Of a stretch of 64,000 nucleotides of DNA, positions 1 through 8,026 are shown piece after piece. Under the pieces are notes generated by a model that ran no database searches, was not told the origin of the DNA, and was given only the letters and a program-made list of their open reading frames with translations. Every line of letters starts with the position of its first letter. The first letter of the stretch is position 1. The stretch spans positions 5,518,001 to 5,582,000 of the forward strand of contig NZ_CP160402.1 of NCBI RefSeq assembly GCF_040730185.1. The letters run 5' to 3'. A program made the translations under genes and the position numbers. The DNA comes from Streptomyces sp. Je 1-332 (GTDB taxonomy: Bacteria > Actinomycetota > Actinomycetes > Streptomycetales > Streptomycetaceae).

Positions 1-952
1 CGTCGCTGCCGGGGCCCGACGGAGGTGTGTTGGCGTGGCTGCCGCGGTTGAAGCGCTCGAAGACGCGGTGCCACTCCGACTCCGGGATGCCGGGGCCCTC
101 GTCGAGGACCTCCAGGTCCAGGGACTCGGGGTAGAGGCCGCGCCGGGCGCGTACGGTGACGCGGCCGTGCGGCGGGCTGTGCTTGACCGCGTTGTCGATG
201 AGGTTGGCCACCACCTGGTGCAGCCGCTCGGCGTCCGCGTGCGCGGTCAGCTCGGGCGGCGTGACGTCCAGGTGCAGGTGCACGTCCGTCCGTGTGTGGC
301 TGCCGGAGCCCGACGCGATGCCCGCGCGCGCGGAGGCCACCATGTTGGCCTCCTTCAGGACACCCGACAGATAGGGCCACACCTCGAAGCGGCGGGCGTG
401 CAGCGGTACGACGCCGTTGTCCAGGCGGGACAGGTCGAGCAGCGTCTCCACGAGCCGCCCGAGCCGCTCCGTCTGCTTCAGGGCCGTACGCATGGTCTCC
501 GGGTCGGCGGCGGACACTCCGTCGACGACGTTCTCCAGGACCGCGCGCAGCGCCGCGATGGGGGTGCGCAGTTCGTGCGAGACGTTGGCGACCAGCTCCT
601 TGCGCTGCTGGTCCTGGGCCTCCAGGTCGTCCGCCATGCGGTTGATCGTGGTGGCCACGTCGCCCAGCTCGTCGCGGCGGTCGGCGCCGCGCACCCGGCG
701 CGTGTAGTCGCCGTGCGAGACGGCACGCGCCACGGAGTTCATCTCGTCCAGGGGCGCGGTGAGGCTGTGCGCCACGAACTGCGTGATCAGCAGCGTGGCG
801 ATCACCGAGAAGACGGTGATGAAGCGCAGCTCCGTCTCCGTCTTCATCGCCACCATCAGCAGACCCGTGGTGATGAAGACCGAGACGACCACCAGGGTGC
901 CGAGCTTGGTCTTGATGGAGAACGGCCGCAGCCCGCCGAAGGGACCTGTCAT
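1..952 (-). CDS. Two-component sensor histidine kinase (3' part outside window)
   Basis: The gene starts at the ATG ending at 952 and runs off the left edge; about 317 codons are visible. Two hydrophobic segments (about residues 18-35 and 43-60) are separated by only a few residues, so there is almost no extracellular sensor, which suggests an intramembrane-sensing kinase. A HAMP region follows, then the H-box SHELRTPI (His126), the N-box NLIDNAVKH and the DEGPGIP G-box of the HATPase domain. It lies 13 nt downstream of an OmpR-type regulator on the same strand, so the two are surely a cotranscribed pair. The signal sensed is unknown. Confidence 0.9.
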   Translation of the reverse strand, partial: MTGPFGGLRPFSIKTKLGTLVVVSVFITTGLLMVAMKTETELRFITVFSVIATLLITQFVAHSLTAPLDEMNSVARAVSHGDYTRRVRGADRRDELGDVATTINRMADDLEAQDQQRKELVANVSHELRTPIAALRAVLENVVDGVSAADPETMRTALKQTERLGRLVETLLDLSRLDNGVVPLHARRFEVWPYLSGVLKEANMVASARAGIASGSGSHTRTDVHLHLDVTPPELTAHADAERLHQVVANLIDNAVKHSPPHGRVTVRARRGLYPESLDLEVLDEGPGIPESEWHRVFERFNRGSHANTPPSGPGSD

Positions 953-965
953 CGGAACGGTCACC

Positions 966-1706
966 TCAGGGGGTCGGGGTCTCCAGGGCGTACCCGACGC
1001 CGTGCACCGTACGGATCCGCTCGGCGCCGATCTTCCGGCGCAGCGCCTTGATGTGGCTGTCGACGGTCCGGGTGCCCGACGCGTCCGCCCAGTCCCACAC
1101 CTCGGCGAGCAGCTGCTCGCGGGAGAGGACCGCGCGGGGGGTGTTGGCCAGGCAGACCAGGAGGTCGAACTCCGTCGGCGTCAGATGGACGTCCTCGCTG
1201 CGGACCCTGACCCGCCGCTGGGCGTGGTCGATCTCCAGCTCGCCGAGCCGCAGGATGCCGCTGCGCGGGGTGGTCGCGGCCAGGGCGGCCCGCTCGACCC
1301 TGCGCAGCAGGACGTGCACGCGGGCCGCGAGCTCCCGCATGGAGAACGGCTTGGTCATGTAGTCGTCGGCGCCGACTCCGAGCCCGACCAGCATGTCCGT
1401 CTCGTCGTCGCGCGCCGTCAGCATGAGGACCGGGACCGGCCGCTGGGCCTGCACCCGGCGGCACACTTCAAGCCCGTCGAAGCCCGGCAGCATGATGTCC
1501 AGGATCAGCAGATCGGGCTGCCAGGCCTGCGCGGTGTCGACCGCCGAAGGACCGTCCATCGCCGTTTGCACTACGAAACCCTCGGCGCGTAGCCGGGCGG
1601 CGATGGCGTCGACGATCGTCGCATCGTCCTCGACCACCAGAACCCGGCGCTGGGCGCCTGGCATCGCCGCCGTCGCGCCGTTGTGGGAGGTGTGTGTCTG
1701 CTCCAT
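966..1706 (-). CDS. OmpR/PhoB-type response regulator
   Basis: A 246-residue protein from the ATG at 1706, preceded by a G-rich site (GGGGCGGG). The receiver domain has the acidic pair in VVEDD, the phospho-acceptor Asp70 in LLILDIMLPG and the conserved Lys in TKPF. The C-terminal winged helix has the OmpR-type segment LTPTEFDLL and ends with RTVHGVGYALE. An upstream in-frame extension is rejected because its composition is not protein-like. It is the DNA-binding partner of the downstream kinase; target genes cannot be read from the sequence. Confidence 0.93.
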   Translation of the reverse strand: MEQTHTSHNGATAAMPGAQRRVLVVEDDATIVDAIAARLRAEGFVVQTAMDGPSAVDTAQAWQPDLLILDIMLPGFDGLEVCRRVQAQRPVPVLMLTARDDETDMLVGLGVGADDYMTKPFSMRELAARVHVLLRRVERAALAATTPRSGILRLGELEIDHAQRRVRVRSEDVHLTPTEFDLLVCLANTPRAVLSREQLLAEVWDWADASGTRTVDSHIKALRRKIGAERIRTVHGVGYALETPTP

Positions 1707-1771
1707 CGCCCGCCCCTGACACTGATCGCTTGTGTTCGACCAGCAGGGTACGGGGCGCGAAGGCACCTCGG

Positions 1772-2476
1772 CTACGCAGCGCTTACGCCGAGATGAACCA
1801 CGTCGGGTACGCCTCGGGCAACGGGGATCTCTTCCGTCCGTACCGACTGGAATCCGGCATTCCGTAGAGCGAAGTCGAAAGCGGACGAGGGCTGGGCGGA
1901 CCACACGGCGAGCACTCCACCGGGCTTGAGGCGGGCCTGACAGGCAGCCAGACCGGCAGGCGAATAGAGGGAGTTGTTGTCCTCCGTCACCGTCCAGTCC
2001 GGGCCGTTGTCGATGTCGAGACAGAGCGCGTCGTACGTTCTCGGGGTGCCGCCGAGGGCGTCGGCGCCGAAGATGTGCGCCACCAGGTCTGTGTGCAGAA
2101 TCTCCGTGCGCGGATCGGCCAGCGCGGCGCCGGAGAGCCCGGCCAGCGGGGCGTCCACGCCTGAGCAGTGCCAGTCGATGACGGCCTGCTCGCGCTCCAC
2201 GACCGTGATGCGGCCCCAGCGCTGATCGGCCGCCGCGTGGGCGAGGGAGAAGCCGACGCCCAGGCCGCCGATGAGCAGGTCCGGCTCCCCGGGGTCGTCG
2301 AGCGCGCCGTACGCCGCGTCGACGAGCAGCCGCTCCGAGCGGCCGTCCGAAGTGTCCATCAGGAAGCAGCCGTTGGCGATGATCTGCAGAAGCGCACCAT
2401 GGCGCCGCAGGACGACTTCGCCGTACGGGCCCTCACGCCTGTCGATCACGACGGGGGCGGTGACGTGGGTGTGCAT
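1772..2476 (-). CDS. Spermidine-synthase-like / class I methyltransferase-fold protein
   Basis: 234 residues from the ATG at 2476; a longer frame upstream lacks protein-like composition. The nucleotide-binding motif LLIGGLGVGFSLA is followed by an acidic residue in VVEREQAVIDW, and CLDIDNGPDW sits where spermidine-synthase-like proteins carry the active-site acid. The length and glycine motif fit stand-alone spermidine-synthase-like or SAM-dependent methyltransferase proteins common in actinobacteria. It reads towards the regulator pair 65 nt away, but a functional link is not evident. Substrate unknown. Confidence 0.75.
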   Translation of the reverse strand: MHTHVTAPVVIDRREGPYGEVVLRRHGALLQIIANGCFLMDTSDGRSERLLVDAAYGALDDPGEPDLLIGGLGVGFSLAHAAADQRWGRITVVEREQAVIDWHCSGVDAPLAGLSGAALADPRTEILHTDLVAHIFGADALGGTPRTYDALCLDIDNGPDWTVTEDNNSLYSPAGLAACQARLKPGGVLAVWSAQPSSAFDFALRNAGFQSVRTEEIPVARGVPDVVHLGVSAA

Positions 2477-2640
2477 GGCGGCCAGGGTATGACTGGTGGA
2501 GGCATGGCTCGAGGGGGACGCGAAGACGGTCTTTCGGGTTGCTGTGATTTGCGTCTCATGCGTCCTGGGCCGTGGCACGGGTCATAGACACTGCCGGAAA
2601 GATCGGCAAAGGGTGGACATGACGGAAGGAGCGTCCCGCC

Positions 2641-3393
2641 TTGGATCTGAGCGTGCCGGCTGCCCCCACGGCGCCCGAGGAGACGGCCCCGCCCACCCTG
2701 GACGGCATCCCGCGACAACGGGAGCGCGCACCCGAGGTGATGACCCCTGAGATGCCGGCGCCCGGTCGGCGCCTGCGGGTCGCCGGTCTGTGGCGCGTCC
2801 TGCCGACCCCCACGGGTACGCCCTTCACCTTCACCTACGCCGCGGTCCTCGCCGTCACGTCGCTCCTGACCTCGTACGCCGGCCCGTCCCTGGTCTCGGA
2901 CCTGCACCGGCACTCCAGCACGGACGTCGCGCACCTGACGCAGCAGCCGCTGCTCGTCCTGGTGGCCAGCGCGCTCTGGATCGCGGGCGGCATCGCGTCG
3001 CCGTACGCGATCGGCTTCCTGCTCGTCCTGACGGCTCTGGAGCGCCGCATCGGGGCGCTGCGCACGGCGGGCGTCTTCCTGCTCGGCCATGTCGTGGCCA
3101 CCCTCGCGACCGAGGTTCCGGTCGGCCTCTCGGTCCTCGCGGGCCATCTGCCCGACAGCTCACTGCACCGCCTCGACTACGGCATCAGCTTCGGTGTCGC
3201 GGCGAGCGTCGGCGCGCTGGCCGGGCTCTTCAGGCCGTGGCTGCGGTGGCTGGTGCTCGCCGGCTTCGGCGGCATGCTGATCGACGACCTGATCGCGTTC
3301 ACGGACCCGATGACGAACTGGGGCCACTTGCTGGCCCTGTCGATCGGGGTCGCCACGTGGCCGCTGGTGCGGCGGTGGCGCCGGTCGGCCTGA
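2641..3393 (+). CDS. Rhomboid-like integral membrane protein
   Basis: A TTG start at 2641 is chosen because GGAAGGAG lies about 10 nt upstream. The 250-residue product has a polar N-terminus of about 55 residues, then about six hydrophobic segments in rhomboid-like order, with late polar positions in LDYGISFGVAASVG and NWGHLLALSIG. A clear GxSG serine motif of an active rhomboid protease is not present: the equivalent stretch reads YGISFGV. The protease function is therefore doubtful and it may be an inactive rhomboid-fold protein. It is divergent from the methyltransferase-like gene and precedes lon. Confidence 0.7.
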   Translation: MDLSVPAAPTAPEETAPPTLDGIPRQRERAPEVMTPEMPAPGRRLRVAGLWRVLPTPTGTPFTFTYAAVLAVTSLLTSYAGPSLVSDLHRHSSTDVAHLTQQPLLVLVASALWIAGGIASPYAIGFLLVLTALERRIGALRTAGVFLLGHVVATLATEVPVGLSVLAGHLPDSSLHRLDYGISFGVAASVGALAGLFRPWLRWLVLAGFGGMLIDDLIAFTDPMTNWGHLLALSIGVATWPLVRRWRRSA

Positions 3394-3502
3394 CGGGCCC
3401 CGTACGCGGACGTGTCGTGTACGCGCACGTGGCGAGTACGTACGTGTCGAAGTGATCGCTCACAGCGAACACCCCTTGGGGAACATTCAAGGACTCAGGA
3501 GC

Positions 3503-3523
3503 ATTGAGTCCACATAGCTCAAC
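3503..3523 (+). promoter_or_regulatory. HAIR-type operator (HspR site) upstream of lon
   Basis: ATTGAGT-N7-GCTCAAC fits the HAIR consensus CTTGAGT-N7-ACTCAAG at 11 of 14 arm positions and ends 21 nt before the lon start. HspR repression of lon through HAIR is established in Streptomyces lividans. A perfect outer inverted repeat, CATTCAAG (3484-3491) with CTTGAATG (3523-3530), encloses it, and ACTCA-N7-TGAGT (3493-3509) overlaps it. Its position near the start suits repression. Confidence 0.75.
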
Positions 3524-3544
3524 TTGAATGCCGAAGGGGAGATC

Positions 3545-5968
3545 ATGACTACTGAGTCCGCCGAGTCGAAGCCGTCCACACCGTTGACACTGCCCGTGCT
3601 GCCGCTCGACGACGAGGTTGTCCTGCCCGGCATGGTGGTTCCGTTCGACCTGTCCGACACCGAGGTGCGCGCCGCGGTCGAGGCGGCCCAGGCTGCTGCC
3701 CGTTCCGATGGGAGCAGCAAGCCGCAGGTCCTTCTTGTTCCGCGGATCGACGGGACGTACGCCGCGACCGGCGTCCTCGGCACCGTCGAGCAGGTCGGCC
3801 GCCTCTCCGACGGTGACCCCGGCGCCCTGATCCGGGGCCGTGGCCGGGTGCGGATCGGCGCCGGCACGACCGGGCCCGGCGCCGCGCTCTGGGTGGAGGG
3901 CGTCAAGGTCGACGAGACCGTGCCCGATCCTCTGCCGGGAGCGGTTGCCGAGCTGGTCAAGGAGTACAAGGCGCTCGCCACCAGCTGGCTCAAGAAGCGT
4001 GGCGCCTGGCAGGTCGTGGACCGCGTGACGCAGATCGACGACGTCTCGGCGCTCGCCGACAACTCCGGATACTCGCCCTTCCTCTCCACCGACCAGAAGA
4101 TCGAGCTCTTGGAGACCGGCGACCCGGTCGCCCGCCTCAAGCTCGCCACCGAGCAGCTGCGCGAGCACCTCGCCGAGCAGGACGTCGCCGAGTCCATCGC
4201 CAAGGACGTCCAGGAAGGCGTCGACAAGCAGCAGCGCGAGTTCCTGCTGCGCCGCCAGCTCGACGCCGTGCGCAAGGAGCTGCGCGAGATCAACGGCGAG
4301 CAGGACGGGGAGGAGTCCGACGACTACCGCACCCGCGTCGAGGCCGCCGACCTCCCCGGACACGTACGGGAGGCCGCCCTCAAGGAGGTCGACAAGCTGG
4401 AGCGGTCCAGCGACCAGTCGCCCGAGGGCTCCTGGATCAGGACCTGGCTCGACACCGTCCTCGAACTGCCCTGGAACGAACGCACCGAGGACGAGTACGA
4501 CATCAAGGGCGCCCAGGAGATCCTGGACGCCGAGCACGCGGGTCTCCAGGACGTGAAGGAGCGCATCACCGAGTACCTCGCGGTGCGCAAGCGCCGCGCG
4601 GACCGCGGCCTCGGGGTCGTCGGCGGCCGTCGGGGTGGTGCCGTGCTCGCCCTGGTCGGGCCTCCCGGCGTCGGAAAGACCAGCCTCGGCGAGTCCGTCG
4701 CGCACGCCATGGGCCGCAAGTTCGTGCGGGTCGCGCTCGGCGGCGTACGCGACGAGGCGGAGATCCGCGGCCACCGGCGTACGTACGTCGGGGCGCTGCC
4801 CGGACGCATCGTGCGGGCCATCAAGGAGGCCGGGTCCATGAACCCGGTCGTGCTCCTCGACGAGATCGACAAGGTGGGCTCCGACTTCCGGGGCGACCCG
4901 GCGGCCGCCCTCCTCGAAGTCCTCGACCCGGCGCAGAACCACACCTTTCGCGACCACTACCTGGAGGTCGAGCTCGACCTGAGCGACGTGGTGTTCCTGG
5001 CGACGGCGAACGTCCTCGAATCCATCCCCGAGGCGCTGCTCGACCGCATGGAGCTGGTCAGGCTCGACGGGTACACCGAGGACGAGAAGGTCGTCATCGC
5101 CCGCGACCACCTGCTCCCGCGCCAGCTGGAGCGGGCCGGTCTGGAGACGGACGAGGTGACCCTGGACGAGAGCGCGCTGCGCAAGCTCGCGGGGGAGTAC
5201 ACCCGGGAAGCGGGCGTACGGAACCTGGAGCGGTCCGTGGCGCGGCTGCTCCGCAAGGTCGCCGCGCAGCACGAACTGGGCGAGCGGGAGCTGCCGTTCA
5301 CCGTCGGCGACGACGATCTGCGCGGTCTCATCGGGCGCCCGCACCACGTGCCCGAGTCCGCGCAGGACCCGGCCGAGCGGCGCACGGCGGTGCCGGGTGT
5401 GGCGACCGGGCTCGCGGTCACCGGCGCGGGCGGCGACGTCCTTTTCGTCGAGGCGTCGCTCGCCGACCCGGAGACGGGAGCCTCCGGGCTCACGCTCACC
5501 GGCCAGCTCGGCGACGTCATGAAGGAGTCGGCGCAGATCGCGCTGAGCTTCCTGCGCTCGCACGGCGCGGAACTGGAGCTGCCCGTCGGCGACCTCAAGG
5601 AGCGCGGCGTGCACGTCCACTTCCCGGCGGGCGCCGTCCCCAAGGACGGACCGAGTGCGGGTGTCACCCTGACGACCGCCCTCGCGTCGCTGCTCAGCGG
5701 CCGACTCGTCCGTACGGATGTGGCCATGACCGGTGAGGTGTCGCTGACCGGGCGCGTCCTGCCGATCGGCGGCGTCAAGCAGAAGCTGCTCGCCGCGCAC
5801 CGTGCCGGGATCACCACGGTGATCATCCCGAAGCGGAACGAGGCCGACTTGGACGACGTCCCGGCCGAGATCCTGCAGAAGCTGGACGTGCACCCGGTGA
5901 CGGACGTCCGTCAGGTCCTTGAACTGGCCCTGACGGAGGCCGAGGTGAGGGTTCCGGCCGCGGCTTGA
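3545..5968 (+). CDS. lon: ATP-dependent protease Lon
   Basis: 807 residues from the ATG at 3545, chosen because GGGGAG lies just upstream; an in-frame TTG at 3524 lies within the operator and is rejected. Order: LON substrate-binding N-domain (about 1-200), coiled-coil linker, AAA+ module with Walker [10 protein letters not shown] and Walker [10 protein letters not shown], and C-terminal protease domain with catalytic Ser704 in PKDGPSAG and Lys747 in GGVKQK. It degrades misfolded and regulatory proteins in the cytoplasm. Complete and of normal family length; controlled by the HspR-type operator upstream. Confidence 0.97.
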   Translation: MTTESAESKPSTPLTLPVLPLDDEVVLPGMVVPFDLSDTEVRAAVEAAQAAARSDGSSKPQVLLVPRIDGTYAATGVLGTVEQVGRLSDGDPGALIRGRGRVRIGAGTTGPGAALWVEGVKVDETVPDPLPGAVAELVKEYKALATSWLKKRGAWQVVDRVTQIDDVSALADNSGYSPFLSTDQKIELLETGDPVARLKLATEQLREHLAEQDVAESIAKDVQEGVDKQQREFLLRRQLDAVRKELREINGEQDGEESDDYRTRVEAADLPGHVREAALKEVDKLERSSDQSPEGSWIRTWLDTVLELPWNERTEDEYDIKGAQEILDAEHAGLQDVKERITEYLAVRKRRADRGLGVVGGRRGGAVLALVGPPGVGKTSLGESVAHAMGRKFVRVALGGVRDEAEIRGHRRTYVGALPGRIVRAIKEAGSMNPVVLLDEIDKVGSDFRGDPAAALLEVLDPAQNHTFRDHYLEVELDLSDVVFLATANVLESIPEALLDRMELVRLDGYTEDEKVVIARDHLLPRQLERAGLETDEVTLDESALRKLAGEYTREAGVRNLERSVARLLRKVAAQHELGERELPFTVGDDDLRGLIGRPHHVPESAQDPAERRTAVPGVATGLAVTGAGGDVLFVEASLADPETGASGLTLTGQLGDVMKESAQIALSFLRSHGAELELPVGDLKERGVHVHFPAGAVPKDGPSAGVTLTTALASLLSGRLVRTDVAMTGEVSLTGRVLPIGGVKQKLLAAHRAGITTVIIPKRNEADLDDVPAEILQKLDVHPVTDVRQVLELALTEAEVRVPAAA

Positions 5969-5981
5969 CCCCCTCGGGGCG

Positions 5982-6015
5982 TGAGGGCGGAGCGGCGTGT
6001 GCTGCTCCGCCCTCA
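5982..6015. terminator. Bidirectional hairpin terminator between lon and the HEPN gene
   Basis: A perfect 12-bp stem, TGAGGGCGGAGC (5982-5993) with GCTCCGCCCTCA (6004-6015), loop 10 nt, begins 13 nt after the lon stop. Its right arm contains the stop codon of the convergent HEPN gene, so it can serve both strands. No U-run follows, as is usual in high-GC actinobacteria. Confidence 0.75.
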
Positions 6016-6771
6016 GGTGTTCCCGGAGGGCGGGGGCTGCATCACGGGTGCCGGAGCTGCCTGAGCGGGAATCCCGGAAGAAACGGCGGAGTTGCTCGGT
6101 TCGCCGTGCAGGGCGCACGCCAGGGCCAAGGTGATGTGCTCGATCCAGTCGAGGGTGTCGGTGACTTCCGCCGCGGTGATGGGGCGACGCTGCGTGTGGT
6201 CACCGTCCAGCAGGTCGGCCTCGTGGGCGATCTGGTTGCGGCGGCGCAGCAGTGTGACGTACTTGCCGCGCAGGCCCTTCTCGTCGAACGAAGTGCGGTG
6301 GCGGAATCGCCGGTTGACCCACTTCGCCGCATCGCGCCATACCTTGGCGTCCGTGGCCAGAGCCATCATCTTGGCGATGGCGTCAGGGTTCTGCAGTGCC
6401 CGATACGCCACGTCCTCACGGACCCGCTCCACCACGACCTCGGCGAGCCGCACCTCGCCGCGCTGCACGGCCTCCATGCGGTGCAGTGGCAGCGGGTACT
6501 CACGGAGCCGCTTGGGCATGTCCGGGCTGGCCTTGACCGCCTCCTCGGCGACCTGGCGCAACGTCTCCTCCTGCACCCAGTGTTCGAGCGCGCCGATGGC
6601 CTGGACCCAGGCGGCCCGGTAGAAGTCGTCGGTGTCGACGCCGCGCGGGCTCAGCGCCTCCAGGACTTTCCCCGCCTCCACCATGCGGCGTGCGTACGTG
6701 AGGTTGGTCCGGAAAGACTCGAACTGCGGAGTCTGAACGGCCTGGGGGAACTGCGGGGCGGGCGTAGTCAT
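6013..6771 (-). CDS. HEPN-domain protein, possible RNase/toxin
   Basis: 252 residues from the ATG at 6771, with AGAGG 5 nt upstream. The C-terminal half is helical and carries the HEPN ribonuclease signature R-N-x3-H as RNQIAH (Arg178, His183), close to residues DEKGLRGKYVTLLRRR typical of RiboL-PSP-like or MAE_28990-type HEPN proteins. Known active HEPN proteins are metal-independent RNases that act as toxins or in anti-phage defence. The C-terminal 35 residues are Pro/Ala-rich and probably disordered. It lies beside a type I restriction system. No separate antitoxin is recognised, although two small proteins lie upstream on the same strand. Confidence 0.65.
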   Translation of the reverse strand: MTTPAPQFPQAVQTPQFESFRTNLTYARRMVEAGKVLEALSPRGVDTDDFYRAAWVQAIGALEHWVQEETLRQVAEEAVKASPDMPKRLREYPLPLHRMEAVQRGEVRLAEVVVERVREDVAYRALQNPDAIAKMMALATDAKVWRDAAKWVNRRFRHRTSFDEKGLRGKYVTLLRRRNQIAHEADLLDGDHTQRRPITAAEVTDTLDWIEHITLALACALHGEPSNSAVSSGIPAQAAPAPVMQPPPSGNT

Positions 6772-6782
6772 GCGGTACCTCT

Positions 6783-6830
6783 GTGCGGCGCTGGGAGGGT
6801 GGATGGTCCACGATCGTCCCTGCGCCGCAC
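6783..6830 (-). other. Nested hairpin in the leader of the HEPN gene
   Basis: GTGCGGCGC (6783-6791) pairs perfectly with GCGCCGCAC (6822-6830); the loop contains a second hairpin, GTGGA-TGG-TCCAC (6799-6811). It sits 12-59 nt before the HEPN start codon and after the upstream small gene. It may be a terminator that separates the genes or an attenuator that limits HEPN expression. Confidence 0.5.
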
Positions 6831-6865
6831 GGAGGCCGGTCAATCCCCGCGACGGATACTCGCGG

Positions 6866-7192
6866 TTAATTGGCCGGATTTCGGCCCCTGACCTCCGGAA
6901 CTCCCGCGCGGGCCAGGCGCACGACGTCGGTCAGGCACTCGGTGAGACACCGGCCGAGGTAGCGCAGCTCCGCCCGGTCGCACGCCTTGTCCGCGAGCAT
7001 GACGAGGGCGTGCCCGACGAGTTGTTCGGCCATCGTCAGCTGGATGTCGGCGATCGCGGCGGCCTGCCGCCCCGCCGGCCCGCCTGCGGGCACGCCGGGC
7101 ACCTCCGGGACGACGTAACACGTCTTGCCGTCGGGGGCGGTCCAGGGGAGGCGCTGCGGTTCGGCGCCGGGTGCGATGCGGGGGTTTTTCAT
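6866..7192 (-). CDS. Small protein of unknown function
   Basis: 108 residues from the ATG at 7192, which overlaps the stop of the upstream small gene (ATGA). The first 45 residues are Pro/Gly-rich; residues about 46-100 form likely amphipathic helices (AAAIADIQLTMAEQLVGHALVML, broken here only by loops) with two cysteines (DKACDRAELRYLGRCL). I recognise no domain. Small proteins of this style are often found beside GntR-type regulators in Streptomyces accessory modules. The helical part could be a partner-binding surface. Confidence 0.6.
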   Translation of the reverse strand: MKNPRIAPGAEPQRLPWTAPDGKTCYVVPEVPGVPAGGPAGRQAAAIADIQLTMAEQLVGHALVMLADKACDRAELRYLGRCLTECLTDVVRLARAGVPEVRGRNPAN

Positions 7193-7503
7193 GCCCCGCC
7201 TCCCACGCGTACGCCGTGGATCGTGCGCGGCCCGAGGTCGACGCCGTAGGCGGCGAGCCATAGGGCCCTGCGGCGGGCCCTCTGCGCGCGGCGCTCCTCG
7301 GGGGAGAGGAGGTAGGGGCGGACGAGTGGGGTGGACTCGCCGGGGAGGGGAGGGCCCCAGAGGCCCTCGGCTTCGCTGCGCGGATGGGAGGGCTGTACGG
7401 GTTGGGGGAGAGGGCCGAGCTCAAGTCGGCCTCGATGATAGCCGGTTGGCGGGAGGAGGAACCGCAACATTGGTAGGAGGAGCAGAGCGATAACGTGGGC
7501 CAT
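7189..7503 (-). CDS. Small protein of unknown function, first gene of the divergent module
   Basis: 104 residues from the ATG at 7503. It starts with a hydrophobic stretch (VIALLLLPMLRFLLPP), has a Pro-rich middle, and ends with an Arg-rich helix followed by WLAAYGVDLGPRTIHGV. The stop overlaps the next gene's start, so the two are translationally coupled. It diverges from the mini GntR gene across a 194-nt spacer with three inverted repeats, which suggests that the regulator controls it. No function can be assigned. Confidence 0.6.
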   Translation of the reverse strand: MAHVIALLLLPMLRFLLPPTGYHRGRLELGPLPQPVQPSHPRSEAEGLWGPPLPGESTPLVRPYLLSPEERRAQRARRRALWLAAYGVDLGPRTIHGVRVGGGA

Positions 7504-7615
7504 GTCGACCTGCTTTCGATGCTTTCAGGTTGGCCATGCCCCCGGGCCGTTCGCGCGGTCGCGGGGGTCCTGTGCGCCATGGACAGTACGCTCAGTATGA
7601 CTCGGACATAAGCGC

Positions 7616-7680
7616 CCGGACGCGTCCGGACCTTCATTGACCAGTACTGACTGGTTCTGTCGTAGCAGGATTGATCCTGC
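7616..7680. promoter_or_regulatory. Three palindromes in the GntR/small-gene divergent spacer
   Basis: CCGGACGCGTCCGG (7616-7629) is a perfect 14-bp palindrome; CCAGT-N4-ACTGG (7641-7654) and GCAGGA-TTGA-TCCTGC (7665-7680) are perfect inverted repeats. The last ends 17 nt before the likely GntR start, and TTGACC (7637-7642) could be its -35. They are candidate operators for autoregulation and for control of the divergent small genes. Confidence 0.5.
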
Positions 7681-7697
7681 GCACTTATCGTTTGCCT

Positions 7698-7970
7698 ATG
7701 AGTGAGACCGACGAGTGGATGCCGAACCCCAGGTCGCGGGTCTACGTGTACGCGCAGATCGCGGAGCACATCTGCGAGCAGATCCGCTCCGGGGCTCTGG
7801 CAATCGAGGACCGACTCGACCCGGAGCCGGAGTTGGCCCACCGCTACGAGGTGGGTATCAACACACTTCGCCGGGCCATCCGCCACCTGCGCGAACAGGG
7901 CATCGTCGAGACCGTTCCGGCGAAGGGGACGTTCGTCATCGCCATGCCGAAGGGCTCGGAAAGCAAGTAG
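7698..7970 (+). CDS. Mini GntR-family transcriptional regulator
   Basis: 90 residues from the ATG at 7698; a TTG at 7671 would add nine residues but falls inside an inverted repeat. The protein is only the winged-helix domain: YAQIAEHICEQIRSG, then LAHRYEVGINTLRRAIRHL (recognition helix) and a wing ending GIVETVPAKGTFV. It lacks the C-terminal effector domain of full GntR/HutC proteins, as in many plasmid or accessory-module regulators. It probably binds the palindromes upstream. No strong ribosome site is visible, so translation may be from a short leader. Confidence 0.8.
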   Translation: MSETDEWMPNPRSRVYVYAQIAEHICEQIRSGALAIEDRLDPEPELAHRYEVGINTLRRAIRHLREQGIVETVPAKGTFVIAMPKGSESK

Positions 7971-8026
7971 CGGAGGCACGGCCCGAGTTGGGTGCGACCC
8001 GCTGTGTTGTGTCCGGTGCAGGACGA

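Noticed and set aside
3299..6118. 939-codon open frame antisense to lon
   Set aside because: It mirrors the GC3 bias of lon; low-complexity Asp/Leu/Arg/Gly content and no motifs.
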